64,000 bases of DNA from JALZAQ01 sp038253885. Lineage in GTDB: Bacteria > Gemmatimonadota > Gemmatimonadetes > Gemmatimonadales > Gemmatimonadaceae. The stretch is taken from NCBI GenBank assembly GCA_038253885.1, contig JBBSGP010000008.1, forward strand, positions 1 through 64,000, given 5' to 3'. Position 1 is the stretch's first letter. The number at the start of each line of letters is the position of its first letter. Below the pieces are notes generated by a model. The model did no database searches, was not told the origin of the DNA, and was given only the letters and a program-made list of their open reading frames with translations. Of this stretch, positions 42,067 to 50,528 are shown piece after piece. The position numbers and the translations under genes are program-made.

Positions 42067-44562
42067 ATGACTCGCCCCCCCACGCAACCCCGTCGCCGTT
42101 CCTGGAGTGGATTCGCGTTCGCCGGAGTGAGCCTGTTGTCGGCGCTCGCGCTCGGATGCCGGCCCCCCCAGCCGGCGGAGCAACTCTCCACCGATCCTTC
42201 CCGCCGACTTCCCACCGGAGCACTGCTCGACCCTGCGGTCGCGTCCAGCGATCTCGGCTCGATGCCCCTTGGCGTGGTCGCCTCGCCTGATGGCAGGTTC
42301 GCCGCCGTGCTCCTCAGCGGGTGGCGAGAGCAGGGCGTGCAGGTGGTGGACCTCGCATCGCACCGCGTCGTGCAGACTCTCAGACAACCGGCTGCCTTTC
42401 TGGGGATCGTCTGGTCGCCGGACGGCTCGAGGCTGTACGCCTCGGGCGGCGACCGCGACGTGGTATACCGGTACGACTGGAGCGGCGACCACGCCTCGCT
42501 CCACGATAGCATCGTGCTCGCTTCCCGGCTGCCGAAGCAGTCCGGCCGGAGCTATCCGGCTGGCCTGGCCCTTTCTCCCGATGGGAAGATGCTCTATGTC
42601 GCGGAGAATCTGTTCGACTCGCTGGCGGTCGTGGAGCTGGCCTCGGGTCAGGTGACAGGTCGCTTCGGCACCGAGCGTTATCCCTATGGCGTGGCCGTCA
42701 CCGCGGACGGTCGGGTGTTCGTCTCCGCGTGGGGAGGACACACCATCTCGGAGTTCACGCCCGCCGCGGGAGGGGATGGAACGCTGGTATCGGCCGGACG
42801 AATCGACGCAGGTCGGCATCCCTCGGCGCTCGCGGTGAGTGCCGACGGCTCTCGCCTGTACGCGGCCCTGGCGACGTCCGATCGGATCTCGATCATCGAT
42901 ACGCGGGCGCGCCGGGTGATCGGCACCATCGAGGATGCGCCGCCGGGCGCACGAGAAGGCAGCACTCCGAACGCTCTCGCTCTCTCCCCCGATGGTAAGC
43001 GCCTTTTCGTAGCCGAAGCCGACAACAACGCCGTGGCGCTTTTCTCCCTGACCGAGAGCGACGCCGCCGACAGTGGTGGCGCGCGGCTGGTCGGCCGCAT
43101 CCCAGTGGATTGGTACCCGACCGCGCTTCTCCTGCACGGCGACTCGCTCGTGGTCGTGGCCGGGAAGGGCCATGGCGCCGCGCCCAACACGGCGCAGCCG
43201 CAGCCGGGATCACCGACCCCTCGTGGCTCCCACGATTATACGCTCGGGCAGACGAGCGGCACCCTCGCCCTCCTGCCGGCGTACCCCTCCACCGCGATGT
43301 TGGACTCCTGGTCACGGCGGGTCGCCACCGCCAACGGATGGGACCGCTCCGTCCCCGCTGCGGCAGCCGCATATCCGCCCTTCGAGCACGTGGTGTACAT
43401 CATCAAGGAGAACCGGACGTACGACCAGCTCTTCGGCGATCTGCCCGGCGCCGATGGCGATCCCTCCCTGGTTTTCTTCCCGCGCGCCATCGCCCCGAAC
43501 CATCATGCTCTCGCCGAGCGCTTCGGCCTCTTCGATCGCTTTTTCGTCAACGCCGAAGTGAGCGCCGACGGGCATCCCTGGAGCACGGGCGCCTATGCCG
43601 CGGACTACGTCGAGAAGACAGTCCCGTCCAACTATTCATCGCGGGGCCGAAGCTACGATTACGAAGGCGAGAATCGCGACTCGATCCCGGCCGAGGGGGA
43701 GGACGTGAATGAGCCTTCAGCCGGCTACCTCTGGGACCTCGCGCAACGTGCCGGCATCAGCTATCGCAACTACGGCGAGTTCGTGCGCGAGATCCCGGGC
43801 GACACCCTCGCGGGCCGCCATTATCGCGGCCTGAAGACCGCGCTGATCGACCACACGCACCCCGACTTCCCGCCCTTCGACATGGACATCCCGGACCAGC
43901 ATCGCGCCGACCTGTGGATCGCCGATCTGGAGCGGTTCGCGCTCTCTGGAGACAAGGGCATGCCGGCGCTCGAGATCATCCACCTCCCGAACGATCACAC
44001 CTCTGGAGGGACGGCCGGCAAGCCGACGCCGCGCGCCTACATGGCGGACAACGATCTCGCACTCGGCCGGATGATCGAAGCGCTCTCCCGGTCGCCCTTC
44101 TGGAAGAGCAGCGTGGTCTTCGTGCTCGAGGACGATGCTCAGAATGGTCCCGATCATGTGGACTCACACCGATCGCCGCTCCTCGTCATCTCGCCGTACG
44201 CGCGCGGCGGCGTGCTGCACCGCTTCGCCAACACGACCGACGTGATCGCCACGATCGCCGAGATTCTGCATCTGGGGTCGCTATCTCAATTCGATCTGCA
44301 TGGCCGGCCACTCCGTGATGCCTTTGCGTCAACGCCGAAGCTCGCGCCGTACACGGCGCTCACGCCCGCGGTGTCGCTCACGGAGCGCAACCCGCGGCGA
44401 TCGGCCTGGCGTGATGTGGACGGTGCACTGGACCTCAGGGCGGCGGACCGCGTCGAAGACAACCGCTTCAACCGGATCTTGTGGCGGCTGGTAAAGGGTG
44501 ACTCCACTCCGTATCCGGGGCCGTCGCGCCTGCCGGCCGCGGAGTGGATGCGGCGCCGGTGA
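42067..44562 (+). CDS. Lipoprotein with YncE-like propeller and phosphoesterase domain
   Basis: 831 residues. The start is the ATG at 42067; a lipobox ALALGC gives lipid-Cys at 31. The first 400 residues form a YVTN-type beta-propeller (for example PLGVVASPDGRFAAVLLSG, YPYGVAVTADGRVFVSAWG). The second half is a PF04185-like phosphoesterase of the alkaline phosphatase/phospholipase C superfamily: HVVYIIKENRTYDQLFGD, FVNAEVSADGHPWSTG and VFVLEDDAQNGPDHVDSHR. It probably hydrolyses an extracytoplasmic phosphoester. It lies 64 bp after the SMP-30-like gene and may share its transcript. Confidence 0.85.
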   Translation: MTRPPTQPRRRSWSGFAFAGVSLLSALALGCRPPQPAEQLSTDPSRRLPTGALLDPAVASSDLGSMPLGVVASPDGRFAAVLLSGWREQGVQVVDLASHRVVQTLRQPAAFLGIVWSPDGSRLYASGGDRDVVYRYDWSGDHASLHDSIVLASRLPKQSGRSYPAGLALSPDGKMLYVAENLFDSLAVVELASGQVTGRFGTERYPYGVAVTADGRVFVSAWGGHTISEFTPAAGGDGTLVSAGRIDAGRHPSALAVSADGSRLYAALATSDRISIIDTRARRVIGTIEDAPPGAREGSTPNALALSPDGKRLFVAEADNNAVALFSLTESDAADSGGARLVGRIPVDWYPTALLLHGDSLVVVAGKGHGAAPNTAQPQPGSPTPRGSHDYTLGQTSGTLALLPAYPSTAMLDSWSRRVATANGWDRSVPAAAAAYPPFEHVVYIIKENRTYDQLFGDLPGADGDPSLVFFPRAIAPNHHALAERFGLFDRFFVNAEVSADGHPWSTGAYAADYVEKTVPSNYSSRGRSYDYEGENRDSIPAEGEDVNEPSAGYLWDLAQRAGISYRNYGEFVREIPGDTLAGRHYRGLKTALIDHTHPDFPPFDMDIPDQHRADLWIADLERFALSGDKGMPALEIIHLPNDHTSGGTAGKPTPRAYMADNDLALGRMIEALSRSPFWKSSVVFVLEDDAQNGPDHVDSHRSPLLVISPYARGGVLHRFANTTDVIATIAEILHLGSLSQFDLHGRPLRDAFASTPKLAPYTALTPAVSLTERNPRRSAWRDVDGALDLRAADRVEDNRFNRILWRLVKGDSTPYPGPSRLPAAEWMRRR

Positions 44563-44599
44563 GCACCGGACGATCAAAGACCACCGGTCCTGACGCGCT

Positions 44600-45637
44600 G
44601 TGACCCACCCCCGGCGCCGGTGGCCGATCGTCGCTCTCTCCTTCGCGGCGACCATCGGCGTCTCTCTGTACGTCATCCTCACCACCTGGCCCGAGCAGCG
44701 CTCTCCCGTCCGCCTCCCGATCGGGACTCATCTGCTCGCTCTGCTCGCGGTGGCGCTCGAGATCGGCGCGCGCGCGTCTAAGATCTCGCTCAGCGCGGCG
44801 GCGCTCCGCATCCGTCTCTCGCTGGAAGCGTCAGCGCGCACCGTGCTGGGAGGAGACTTCGGCGCGGCGATCACGCCCGCTCGCTCAGGGGCCGAGCCGG
44901 CTCGCTTTCTCATCCTGTCGGAGACCGGCGCGCCGGTGGCCAGCGTCCTGATGCTGCTCTTTGCCGAGCTGTTCCTCGAGGTGATTTCTCTTTTCGTGGT
45001 TGGCGCGGCATTGCTCTTCCTGGTGCACGGCGCACGCCGGATGCTCGGGGGGTTGATCGGCCTGGTGGGTGGCTACGCGCTGGTCGTGACTGGGGCCGCC
45101 CTGATGGCACTCGTTCTGTCGCGCCGAGGGGCACGGGCCGCGCCACCCGGGTGGGCCGCGCGAATCGGTCTGCGCGGCCGCCGCTGGGAGGCGGTACAGA
45201 GGGCTCTCTTCCAGCTGCGTGTCAGTGTCCTGGCGCTCCGCGACCTGCGACCCGGATACGCGTGTGCGGCGCTGGGAATGTCGATCCTGCACGTGGTGAT
45301 GCGGCTGGCGGTGCTTCCGATCCTCGTCTACGGCTTTCCCGGATCGACAGCTCTGGCCCCTCTCGTCGTCTGGCCGCTGGCGCTGTTCTACGGCGGCGTC
45401 GTCACACCGGTCCCGGGCGGCGGCGGACTCATCGAGGTGGCGTTTCGACAGGTACTGGGAGGAGTGATCGCGCCGCGGATCTTCACCGCGACGTTGATCT
45501 GGTGGCGCTTCTACACCTTCTATCTCTACATCCTGCTCGGCGCGCTCTGCGCGGGTGGCACGGTGATGAAGGCCATCCGGAGCGCCGACGATGAGGCCGC
45601 GGGTGAGCCCACAGACGTCAGCGCACCTTCTTCCTGA
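44600..45637 (+). CDS. Flippase-like multi-pass membrane protein (LPG synthase TM-domain family)
   Basis: 345 residues from a GTG, about seven or eight transmembrane helices. Features of the UPF0104/lysylphosphatidylglycerol synthetase TM-domain family are seen: GGDFGAAITPARSGAEPARF (about 84-103) and YGGVVTPVPGGGGLIEVAF (about 263-281). The catalytic aminoacyl-transferase part of MprF is absent, so a lipid-translocation role is more likely than lipid synthesis. It follows the phosphoesterase gene by 37 bp; its last 20 bp overlap the convergent anti-sigma gene. Confidence 0.8.
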   Translation: MTHPRRRWPIVALSFAATIGVSLYVILTTWPEQRSPVRLPIGTHLLALLAVALEIGARASKISLSAAALRIRLSLEASARTVLGGDFGAAITPARSGAEPARFLILSETGAPVASVLMLLFAELFLEVISLFVVGAALLFLVHGARRMLGGLIGLVGGYALVVTGAALMALVLSRRGARAAPPGWAARIGLRGRRWEAVQRALFQLRVSVLALRDLRPGYACAALGMSILHVVMRLAVLPILVYGFPGSTALAPLVVWPLALFYGGVVTPVPGGGGLIEVAFRQVLGGVIAPRIFTATLIWWRFYTFYLYILLGALCAGGTVMKAIRSADDEAAGEPTDVSAPSS

Positions 45638-46799
45638 GCGCGAGGAGCTCGTCGCGGCTCACCGGACCGGACAGCGTGATGCGCACGCCTGCTTCGTCTA
45701 TCCAGCGAATCACTCTGACCACCCCGCCTCCGCTCACCATGGAGTCGGCGGCCACCTCATCGGATACCCGTTCACGCTGCATCGACGGTGCGCTTTTCAG
45801 TGGAGGCGCGGTGGCGCTCTCCGTCTCGAGAGTGATCACGACACCCGGACGGAGCTCGAAGCGCCGGCGGCGGATGAGCCGGCTCGGCGCGCCAACGGAC
45901 GGCTCGCTGAGCACTTGCGGGTCATCGGCCGCCGGCACTCCCTCCAGCGTTCGCTCCGCGACTCTGACCACCCTCTCGGTGTCGCTTCGACGCGACCGGA
46001 GGAGCGGAGCTGCCATCGCCGGCGCGCCGATCTCGTCGGCGCGAAGCCGAGCGGCGACGGGCGCACCGCCGGCCGCGACACCGGAGCGGATACGCCCGAT
46101 CGTCGCGGGAGACGTTGCTGGTTGAGCGACAGCGGCACTCTGAGCGAGAACGCTCGGCGCCGTGCTGCTCTTGGCGGCATCCGACAGCGCCGACGGGACG
46201 GGGGCGACGGCGTTCTCCTGCCGTGCGAGCGCGACCCTCTGGCGCTCGGAGCGTGTGCCCCGTGGTGGGGGCGCCGGCGCCGCAACCGGCGGCGCGGCCG
46301 GAACGGAGGAGACCCCGTTGCCGGTGCCCGTCGCCATCTTGGCCGAGACGTCTGCGGGCTGAGTCGCCACGCGAGGGGCAACGGGCGGGCCAGCGCTGGC
46401 GAGTCGTCCGGCGGATGGCGTGGAGGCGCGCTGCCGCTCCAGGCTGCTGACCCTCGCGATCGCGACCGTCCCGGCGGCGAGAAAGGCCACCACTGCCGCC
46501 GCACGGGCATAGGCCATCCGTCCGAGACGGCTGCGACGCGCCGGAGTGCGGGAGGGGCCGCTCGCCAGCACCGGGGCACGGGCGAGCGCCGGTGAAGGTG
46601 CGAGCGGGATGACTCCGGCCGGCACGTCGTCGAGCGCCGAGAGAATTCGGGACGACGCGGCGATGAATCCGCGCGCGTCCGCGACGGCTGCGGAGCAGAC
46701 GGCACACGAGGCAACGTGCTCGTCGACGCGTGCCGCGTCAGCCGCGTCGAGCGCCCCATCGAGCCAGGCGTGGAGCGTCCCCTCTTCAGGATGTTGCAT
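45618..46799 (-). CDS. Zinc-finger anti-sigma factor
   Basis: 393 residues from the ATG at 46799 (GGAGAGG upstream). An N-terminal zinc-binding anti-sigma domain has H28-x3-C32-x2-C35 (HVASCAVC). One membrane helix lies near 95-115 (RAAAVVAFLAAGTVAIA). The periplasmic part is an unusually long Ala/Pro/Ser/Val-rich region (about 120-290) followed by a small C-terminal domain (RFELRPGVVITLETES to the end). It should hold the ECF sigma factor, encoded just upstream with a 14-bp overlap, at the membrane until a signal releases it. Confidence 0.85.
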   Translation of the reverse strand: MQHPEEGTLHAWLDGALDAADAARVDEHVASCAVCSAAVADARGFIAASSRILSALDDVPAGVIPLAPSPALARAPVLASGPSRTPARRSRLGRMAYARAAAVVAFLAAGTVAIARVSSLERQRASTPSAGRLASAGPPVAPRVATQPADVSAKMATGTGNGVSSVPAAPPVAAPAPPPRGTRSERQRVALARQENAVAPVPSALSDAAKSSTAPSVLAQSAAVAQPATSPATIGRIRSGVAAGGAPVAARLRADEIGAPAMAAPLLRSRRSDTERVVRVAERTLEGVPAADDPQVLSEPSVGAPSRLIRRRRFELRPGVVITLETESATAPPLKSAPSMQRERVSDEVAADSMVSGGGVVRVIRWIDEAGVRITLSGPVSRDELLALRKKVR

Positions 46800-47304
46800 G
46801 GCCACCTCTCCTGCGGTCGTTGCCCTGGAGCGCTTCGTACGACTCGACCAATCGCTTGCGTGCGCGCGCCAACGTCGTGCCGATCGAGCCCACCGACAGC
46901 CCGAGGGACTCGGCGATCTCCGTGTAGTCCAGCCCTTCCTCTCGCATCAGGAGGGCAAGCCGGTCGCGCTCGGCGAGCGCCTCGATAGCTTTGCGCGCGA
47001 GCGCGGTCTCCTGCGCCCGCTCGAGGGCGCTGATCTCCTCCGCGCCCGCCTCCGCCTCCGCCTCCTGGCGCAACAGCACGAGCTGGCGTCGTCGGCGCGA
47101 ATCCCGGCGCGCTTCGTCCCTGATGAGATTGTTCGCCACCGTGAACAGCCACGCGCGCTCATTTGTGATCTCCTCCTGCCGGAGCGCCCGAACGAACGTC
47201 TCCTGCGCCACTTCTTCCGCCCAGTCGCGGTCGCCCAAACGCCGCGTCAGATAACGGACGAGAGTGTCGTGATACGTTCGAAAGAGTCGCTCGACGTCGT
47301 TCAC
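46786..47304 (-). CDS. ECF-family RNA polymerase sigma factor
   Basis: 172 residues from a GTG at 47304, placed 4 bp after the stop of the VIT/VWA gene. Region 2 has DVERLFRTYHDTLVRYL and DRDWAEEVAQETFVRAL; region 4 has ALMREEGLDYTEIAESLGL followed by VGSIGTTLARARKRL. No region 3 or extra C-terminal domain is present, as expected of ECF factors. Control is by the zinc-finger anti-sigma factor, whose start lies inside this gene's 3' end. Confidence 0.9.
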   Translation of the reverse strand: MNDVERLFRTYHDTLVRYLTRRLGDRDWAEEVAQETFVRALRQEEITNERAWLFTVANNLIRDEARRDSRRRRQLVLLRQEAEAEAGAEEISALERAQETALARKAIEALAERDRLALLMREEGLDYTEIAESLGLSVGSIGTTLARARKRLVESYEALQGNDRRRGGHATS

Positions 47305-47308
47305 GGCA

Positions 47309-49528
47309 TCACCACGCGCTGCGGATCGAGCCGAGATCGCCGGCCGACAGCGTCTCCATTCCATCGGGGCCCACCACAACGGCCACCGATCGGCCGGCGA
47401 CCATCACGCGCTCTCCCAGTGCCAGGGCGGGGCCCAGCTCCGGTAGAAGCTGCAGCAGCTGGAAGTACGCGGCGGAATAGGCTCTCACGCCAATCGTGCG
47501 CAGCCCGTCGCGCTTTCGGCTGTCCGTCCACACGCCATCGCGGAGCAGAAAGAGGCGGTCGCCGACACGACGGATGCCGCCCACCGAGCCATCACTTCGC
47601 CTCTCCCTCAACGCGTCGGCCATCGTCGAATCGCCGGATGCCAGCGTGACCGCAGCACGCTGCGCGGTGGCGACCTTCGCCGCCTCGAAGCGCGCCTTGA
47701 GGGCGGCTGGCGCGGCGCCGTTCATCGCGCCCATCCCCATCGGGCGCGGCAGCCTGCCGTCGGCGATCACGCCCGGCTCCTGCACGAGATATGAGGAGAA
47801 CTCGGTCGGGATGCCATAGCGTTCGCCGAGCTCCCGAATCTCCTGGTCCAGCTCGCTGGACCCGCCGGACTTTCGCTTCTCGGCGCTGAGCCACCCGATC
47901 CGCTGCGTGGCCCACAGGCGCGGAATGAAAGGATTTCCGCGCTCGCGCTCGGGAAAGTCGGCCCGGCTGCTCCACGACACCGGTCCCGCGGCCGTCTGCC
48001 CATCGACTCGCAGCTGCGCCGGTCCGCTGCCGGCGTAGCGTGCCAGCAGCACCAGATCCTGTCCCGCGAAGATGTCGATGGCCCCGCTCGGAAGCACCTT
48101 CGACAGACGCACGCCGTCCACGCTGAGCCGCACGTCGGTCACCACTGGGTTGGTCAGCCGGGCGGCGACCAACGACACGACCCGCTCGACATCTTCCTGG
48201 GGTCGCACGAAGTGGGCGGTGCCCCGTCCCTGGAGCGCGAGCTGCTCGAGCAGCGGCACGTTCACGTCCGAGCCGAGCCCGAAAGTGAAGACGCGGCGGG
48301 TGCCGCGCAGATCTGCGGCCCGTTGAGCGATCACCTCGGCACGGCGCTCGCCGACAGTCGGCTCGCCATCGGTGACGAACAGCACGAGGGCCATTCGGCC
48401 CGGCTCCTCGCGGGGACGCATCGCCTCCTCGAGCGCTCCCGAGATGTTCGTCGATCCCGTTGCCTCGAGGTCGTCGAGATATTTTTCCGCGTCGCGCACA
48501 TTGTCGCTTGTCGCTGCCAGAAAGCCGTCGCGTAAGCTGCGAACGTCGGTGGAGAAATCGATCATCCGGAAGCGGTCGCGGGGAGCCAGGGTACGCAGCA
48601 GCTGCCGGCCGGCGGCGCGCGCCTGCTCCATCTTCTTTCCACTCATCGAGCCGGAGACATCCAGAACGAAGGTGACATCGCGCGGCGTCGCCCGAGGCAG
48701 GGCTGCCGGCGGCGCGAGCGTGACCAGAGCGAAGCCCTCGTTCGACCCGTCGGCATGCGTGAGCACACTCACCGAGGCGCTGGTGGCGTGGCGGAGCGGG
48801 AGCAGCACCGTCACCTCCCTTCCGTCGCCGCGGGCCACGACGTGCCGGCGGCCGTCCGCGTCGTGCACGTCCAGTGCATGGGTCGGCGAATACGGGTCAC
48901 CCCAGCCGTCGCCGCTGGCGTAGGTGAGCGTGAAGGACGTGCGCCCTTCCCGTTGCACCCGGTCGGGTAGGGGCGACGCTCCGCGAGCGTAGTCCACCCG
49001 CAGTGCGTCGCCCTCGCGGCGTGCGACAATCTGGAAGCGCACAACGACGCGCTTCTCCTCACCGGGCGCGATCGGGAAGATACGAGTCCGGAGCATGCCG
49101 CTCCCCATCCATTCCACCAGCGCCGGGTCACGCTGCCGGCGCACGATCTCCTCGTAGATCTGTCGCGCCCGATCGGCGCTCATCGTTTCTCCGGCCACGA
49201 GCTCTCCGTTGATGGAAAGCTTCAGATCCTGAAAGGCAGCGCCGGTTGGAAGCGGGAAGATGTAATCCGCCTCGCCGAGCCGCCCACCCCGATTGACGAA
49301 CGTCTCCTCCACCTCGTAGCGGAGCACGCGGTCGGACAGCTCGATGCGCACCTCGCTCGCTGTGCGCACGACGGCGGCATCGAATGCCGGACAACGCAGG
49401 CAGGGTTGGGGCAGGCGGCAGTCCGGGATCGGACCACACCGGGGGACGATGATTCCCTGCCCGTGTAGGTGTGTCGGGATGGCGGGCAGAGCGAGCAACA
49501 GGGCGATGGCCAGGGTCGTGGTGCGCAT
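47309..49528 (-). CDS. Secreted VIT / von Willebrand A domain protein
   Basis: 739 residues from the ATG at 49528 with a signal peptide (TLAIALLLALPAIPTHLHGQ). A VIT domain (about 50-180, YEVEETFVNRGGRLGEADYIF) is followed by a VWA domain with a MIDAS motif D290-x-S292-x-S294 (FVLDVSGSMS), a Thr in TGSTNISGAL and an Asp in VTDGEPT. Two cysteine pairs near the N-terminus (RCGPIPDCRLPQPCLRC) may form disulfides. Such proteins bind ligands extracellularly. It is first in the operon with the ECF sigma and anti-sigma genes, hinting that it takes part in or is the target of that stress response. Confidence 0.85.
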   Translation of the reverse strand: MRTTTLAIALLLALPAIPTHLHGQGIIVPRCGPIPDCRLPQPCLRCPAFDAAVVRTASEVRIELSDRVLRYEVEETFVNRGGRLGEADYIFPLPTGAAFQDLKLSINGELVAGETMSADRARQIYEEIVRRQRDPALVEWMGSGMLRTRIFPIAPGEEKRVVVRFQIVARREGDALRVDYARGASPLPDRVQREGRTSFTLTYASGDGWGDPYSPTHALDVHDADGRRHVVARGDGREVTVLLPLRHATSASVSVLTHADGSNEGFALVTLAPPAALPRATPRDVTFVLDVSGSMSGKKMEQARAAGRQLLRTLAPRDRFRMIDFSTDVRSLRDGFLAATSDNVRDAEKYLDDLEATGSTNISGALEEAMRPREEPGRMALVLFVTDGEPTVGERRAEVIAQRAADLRGTRRVFTFGLGSDVNVPLLEQLALQGRGTAHFVRPQEDVERVVSLVAARLTNPVVTDVRLSVDGVRLSKVLPSGAIDIFAGQDLVLLARYAGSGPAQLRVDGQTAAGPVSWSSRADFPERERGNPFIPRLWATQRIGWLSAEKRKSGGSSELDQEIRELGERYGIPTEFSSYLVQEPGVIADGRLPRPMGMGAMNGAAPAALKARFEAAKVATAQRAAVTLASGDSTMADALRERRSDGSVGGIRRVGDRLFLLRDGVWTDSRKRDGLRTIGVRAYSAAYFQLLQLLPELGPALALGERVMVAGRSVAVVVGPDGMETLSAGDLGSIRSAW

Positions 49529-49621
49529 GAGGTCTCCACTCGGGTCTGAATGGAGACGCCACGGACGCGGAGCCTTGCACACCGGTCCACCCGGGACCGC
49601 GCCAGCCCACCCTGACTGCTT

Positions 49622-50506
49622 CTACTCCTCTCCCCTGCGATCGACTTCTGGGCTCCGCTCGATCACGCGGACGGCCAGGAGATTGTGGTCAGCGCGATTG
49701 AGCGTGCGCTCGAACGCCTCGCCATTCTCGCGCACCGCGAATCCGAGAGAGAAAGCAACCGGAGCGCGGCGGAGTGCCGCGATCTGCAGGCGGGTGGCGA
49801 TGCGGGCCGTGCGCTCATCGTCGGCCCCCACCAACAGGATCGCGAATTCGTCGCCTCCCAATCGCACCACCGCTTCCTCGGCCCGCACCTGACCCATGAG
49901 GAAATGTCCCATCTTCACCAACACCAGATCACCGGCCTGATGGCCGTGCCGGTCGTTGTACTGCTTGAAGTGATCGATGTCGATGAAGATGCATCCCCAG
50001 CTGTTCACTTCGAGATCGACGATGGAGCGCTCGAGCTCGGTGAGGTGCCGTCGGTTGTAGCATCCGGTGAGGGGATCGCGCAGGCTCTGCTCCCGCAGCC
50101 GGTTCTCCAGCGCCTTGCGCGCCGTGATGTCGATCAGGATGCCGTGATAGAACATCTCTCCCGTGACGGGATCACGAGTCGCGTACGTGGTGTCGAGCAC
50201 CGTTCGCGTTCCGCCATCCATCCGCCGGATCCGGAGCTCGAATTCGCGGATCGCGCCATCGCGATTCAGCAGCTCCAGCTCCTGGGCGCGCCGCTCGGGG
50301 TCCACGAGCAGATCCTCAGCGGAGTGCGACCGCAGCTCCTCGAGCGACGTGACACCGAACATCTCCAGCAATGCGGGATTCGCGTCGAGTATCTCGCCGC
50401 GGGCATTTGAGATGTAGATCCCCTCCTGCAGGTTCCGAACGAGAACACGCAGCGTCTCGGGATCGTCGAGGCTGTCGAACCGATTCACGGAAGTCGGTTG
50501 GGTCAC
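49622..50506 (-). CDS. PAS-GGDEF diguanylate cyclase
   Basis: 294 residues from a GTG at 50506; a TTG at 50578 would overlap the upstream gene by 50 bp. A PAS domain (about 18-135, NLQEGIYISNARGEILDANPAL, MFYHGILIDITARK) is followed by GGDEF with the active signature RLGGDEFAI (GGDEF at 217-221) and DPLTGCYNRRHL. The product condenses two GTP to c-di-GMP. The upstream inhibitory-site position reads RAEE rather than RxxD, so product feedback may be weakened. No transmembrane helix is present. It closes the HEAT/HD-GYP cluster, 22 bp after it. Confidence 0.9.
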   Translation of the reverse strand: MTQPTSVNRFDSLDDPETLRVLVRNLQEGIYISNARGEILDANPALLEMFGVTSLEELRSHSAEDLLVDPERRAQELELLNRDGAIREFELRIRRMDGGTRTVLDTTYATRDPVTGEMFYHGILIDITARKALENRLREQSLRDPLTGCYNRRHLTELERSIVDLEVNSWGCIFIDIDHFKQYNDRHGHQAGDLVLVKMGHFLMGQVRAEEAVVRLGGDEFAILLVGADDERTARIATRLQIAALRRAPVAFSLGFAVRENGEAFERTLNRADHNLLAVRVIERSPEVDRRGEE

Positions 50507-50528
50507 GGTATCGTCCGGGGAGGGCGCG

